Shown piece by piece: positions 61,613-64,000 of a stretch of DNA of 64,000 bases (the stretch's first letter is position 1; each line of letters starts with the position of its first letter). The notes below the pieces were generated by a model. The model saw only the letters and a list, made by a program, of their open reading frames with translations, was not told the DNA's origin and did not search any database. The stretch lies in the NCBI RefSeq assembly GCF_000172175.1, contig NZ_ABJL02000007.1, positions 1,240,001-1,304,000 of the forward strand, in the 5' to 3' direction. This DNA is from Bacteroides intestinalis DSM 17393. Lineage in GTDB: Bacteria > Bacteroidota > Bacteroidia > Bacteroidales > Bacteroidaceae. The position numbers and the translations under genes were made by a program.

Positions 61613-62906
61613 ATTTTAGCCATTGTTTTATCAGTTCCATCACCTCTTTCTTTTCTTTTTCGGGCAATGTGCTGATACGTGCCAGATGGCTGCCATTCGG
61701 TTGGATAAATACATGAATATTCTTCTTGTTCTTCAGCCAGGTGACGCCTGCGGCTGTCCATGGGTCGTTCTGACCGTAAATGAAGATCATCTTCGGATCC
61801 TGTTTCTTTAGAAACTTGGTTATTTTCTTACTTAAAGTTTTGTCGAAAGGCATATCTTTCAACTCTTCGGGAAGCATCAGACGGTGCAGATAGTCTTCAC
61901 TGGACTGGATGGAGAGATATTGTTTGAACGGTTGGACGTCATAACCATAGTATCCCAATTCACGGGCAGCTTGTACGAAGAAAGAAGCATTGGGACTGTC
62001 GGCGGTGAAATATCCCGGTTCGCTGATGGCAAGCAGATGAGAGAAAATTTCATCATCAGAGGCTGTAGTAGCGGGTATGGAGCTGATAGGAGTACCCCAC
62101 TGCCACAAAGCGAAAGAATATTCCAATACCGAGTAATCGTAAATTTCTTCAATCGGTGCACGGAATGAATAATTCTTTTCAGTACAATACTTTTCAAAAC
62201 GGGGAAGTAAAGTTGCTTTCCGTTTCAATGCTTCCAATTGGAAATCTTCAATTATCTTGCGGTTTTCCGGTGTTGAAACTTTATGCAGGAAAGGCTCATG
62301 GCGTCCATCTTCTACTCCATAACAAAGCGGAGCTACGTAAGGAACGGAAATATCTACATCATCCGGATAGAAAGTGCGGTAAAGAAGGGTAGTCTGTCCT
62401 CCTTTGCTGATGCCGGTGGCGATCCATTTGCCCGGATAGATGTTTTTGAATGCGGTGGTGATGGCATGTAAGTCGTCTGCAGAGTTCTCGGCTGTCAGAT
62501 ATTGCCAGTCTTTGGGTTCAGGGGTAGACTCAAGGAAGTATCGGTATTCCACGAATATCATGTTGGCATTGAGAAGTTTTGAAAGCTCTTCACGATATTG
62601 GGAACGGAGTGCGTAAGCGGCGCCATAGCCTTCGGTAACGATCACTGTGGGGCGATCGAAGCCGACATGAGAAACGATAACGCGTTGGCGAAAGCTGCCT
62701 TTCTCCGGATGGCAGTGATCCAGCGGCTGGGTAAAATAGGTTACGTATTTTTCTGAAAACTCAGAAGTTTCCAGTGGGCGGATTTCTTTAATGGCGGAAA
62801 TCGCGCTGATTTTTTGCTCCAGAACGGTCTGTGCGAAAGAAGAGACTGATGCTGACAGCAAAGCAAACAGCAAGAGTGCTGCATAGCGAATGTGCATGTG
62901 CTTCAT
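61611..62906 (-). CDS. secreted serine peptidase (S28/S37-like, PS-10 type)
   Basis: A 431-residue exported alpha/beta-hydrolase peptidase. The signal peptide ends about residue 25 (LLSASVSSFAQ). The nucleophile motif GISKGGQ (G-x-S-x-G, about residue 168), with an upstream FVEYRYFLESTPEP region and the C-terminal IYGQNDPW (aspartate) and NGSHLAR (histidine) segments, completes a Ser-Asp-His triad. Likely a tripeptidyl aminopeptidase of the periplasm; substrate is inferred from family. A TACCTTTG -7 box is at 62950-62957 (minus). Confidence 0.85.
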   Translation of the reverse strand: MKHMHIRYAALLLFALLSASVSSFAQTVLEQKISAISAIKEIRPLETSEFSEKYVTYFTQPLDHCHPEKGSFRQRVIVSHVGFDRPTVIVTEGYGAAYALRSQYREELSKLLNANMIFVEYRYFLESTPEPKDWQYLTAENSADDLHAITTAFKNIYPGKWIATGISKGGQTTLLYRTFYPDDVDISVPYVAPLCYGVEDGRHEPFLHKVSTPENRKIIEDFQLEALKRKATLLPRFEKYCTEKNYSFRAPIEEIYDYSVLEYSFALWQWGTPISSIPATTASDDEIFSHLLAISEPGYFTADSPNASFFVQAARELGYYGYDVQPFKQYLSIQSSEDYLHRLMLPEELKDMPFDKTLSKKITKFLKKQDPKMIFIYGQNDPWTAAGVTWLKNKKNIHVFIQPNGSHLARISTLPEKEKKEVMELIKQWLK

Positions 62907-63105
62907 AATGAATTGTTTTTAATTTATCATCTGGTTTTGTAAATATTGACAAAGGTACGAAAAAGTGATATGCTGGAAAATAAATTACGATGATATTTTA
63001 GTTTTCAAAAAAAGAGAGAGAACTACCTCCCGGCACCTCTCCCCCTGCAAACTTAAAACAACCAACAAAAGAAATAGAATGATTTATAAATCATAATCTC
63101 AAAAC

Positions 63106-64000
63106 TTATCTTATAAACAAGAGTTCCCTGTATTTTGGCAGCGTCCACATCTGGTTGTCGACAATCAGTTCCAGCTTGTCGATATGATAACGGATCTCCT
63201 CCATTGCCGGTACGATGGTGTCGTGGTAGGCAATGGCTTTCTCGCGTTCACTTTCGATCTTGTTGGCCACTTTGCGGGCTTCGATCATGGCATCTACATG
63301 CTCTTTGATGAAGGCGGTGCGGTCGGCAATCTCTTCGATGAGTTCCAGGTTCTTGGCAGACAGTTTTGCAGCTTTGTCGCCGGGGAACAAGTCCTTCATC
63401 TTGTAAACGTTATCAATGAGATCCGTTTGATACTGCGTGGCTACCGGGATGATATGGTTCATGGCCAAATCACCTAATACACGAGCTTCAATTTGGATTT
63501 TCTTAGTGTAAGTTTCCCATTTCACTTCGTTGCGGGCTTCCAGTTCTTTCTGAGTCAGTACACCGGTATTTTCGAACATGCGGATACTTTCTGGCTTCAG
63601 ATAGCTGTCGAAGATGAGAGGCACACTGGTTTCGCAATCCAGACCGCGTTTCTGGGCCTCTTCTTTCCATTCATCGCTGTAGCCGTTGCCATCAAAATGG
63701 ATGGGCTTACAAATCTTGATGTATTTGCGGATAACCTCAAGGATAGCCGAAATCTTCGGTTCACCCCTTTCGATGAGCTCGTCTACATCTTTTTTGAATT
63801 CTACTAGTTGCTCGGCTACGGCGGCGTTCAGGGCAATCATGGCGCAGGCACAGTTTGCTTCCGAACCTACGGCGCGGAACTCAAAACGGTTTCCGGTGAA
63901 GGCGAACGGACTGGTGCGGTTACGGTCGGTATTGTCAATCAACAATTCCGGAATCTGCGGAATATCCAGTTTCATGCCTTGCTTGCCGCTAAGGCTTACG
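63106..64000 (-). CDS. glnN: glutamine synthetase type III, C-terminal part
   Basis: The frame is open to the window edge (no stop back to 64000) so the N-terminus lies outside; about 297 residues of the usual ~730 are visible. The GSIII signature NRTSPFAFTGNRFEFRAVGSEANCA and the C-terminal helical region are typical of the large GSIII of Bacteroidetes, which makes glutamine from glutamate, ammonia and ATP. The internal ATG at 63975 is not a start. Confidence 0.93.
   Translation of the reverse strand, partial: VSLSGKQGMKLDIPQIPELLIDNTDRNRTSPFAFTGNRFEFRAVGSEANCACAMIALNAAVAEQLVEFKKDVDELIERGEPKISAILEVIRKYIKICKPIHFDGNGYSDEWKEEAQKRGLDCETSVPLIFDSYLKPESIRMFENTGVLTQKELEARNEVKWETYTKKIQIEARVLGDLAMNHIIPVATQYQTDLIDNVYKMKDLFPGDKAAKLSAKNLELIEEIADRTAFIKEHVDAMIEARKVANKIESEREKAIAYHDTIVPAMEEIRYHIDKLELIVDNQMWTLPKYRELLFIR

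Overview
The window is chromosomal DNA of a gut Bacteroides species or a very close relative. The evidence: promoters of the Bacteroides type (TTTG, about 19 bases, TAnnTTTG) instead of E. coli -35/-10 boxes; weak or absent Shine-Dalgarno sequences; a long Ala/Glu/Lys tail on ribosomal protein S16; a type III glutamine synthetase; LruC-domain lipoproteins; and a 31-residue 'smalltalk' ORF beside an amidase gene. I saw no tRNA, rRNA or CRISPR array.

Layout. 1-12.4 kb is housekeeping: alpha-glucan phosphorylase (5' end outside the window), phosphoglycerate mutase, a two-part threonine/serine exporter, anaerobic ribonucleotide reductase NrdD/NrdG, a TlpA-like lipoprotein, S16, an RRM protein and an NhaC-type antiporter. 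12.6-17.4 kb is a hexuronate module: altronate dehydratase and its LacI-type regulator diverge from KDG kinase and KDPG aldolase, with two matching operator-like palindromes in between. 17.6-20.8 kb holds an LruC lipoprotein and a di-haem peroxidase, followed by a probable free-standing AT-rich RNA gene.

21.2-46.2 kb is a surface-polysaccharide region. A long minus-strand run (46.1 down to 35.1 kb) reads: receiver protein, initiating sugar transferase, short TolC-like protein, chain-length protein, polymerase/ligase, glycosyltransferases, flippase. Further glycosyltransferases, a fucosyltransferase-like gene and an acyltransferase lie in mixed orientations to 27.7 kb. A phage-like cassette (amidase, smalltalk, HU-like protein, DUF4248, primase-helicase, DUF4373) sits between 22.4 and 27.1 kb. 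Two very large LruC lipoproteins in tandem (46.5-52.1 kb) follow.

52.3-60.4 kb is a complete tryptophan operon, trpBEGDCFA, preceded by a leader peptide with three consecutive Trp codons and a terminator hairpin, i.e. an attenuator, and followed by asparaginase. The end holds a tiny membrane ORF, a DUF308 protein, a MITE-like palindromic element, a secreted serine peptidase and the C-terminal part of glutamine synthetase III.

Non-coding DNA is unusually structured. Families of 'mirrored' repeats (short tandem units in one orientation facing the same units in the other) occur with 7, 8 and 22-base periods, several at gene 3' ends. There is also a strictly 10-base-phased array upstream of the HU gene, and a 250-base element made of six nested hairpins.
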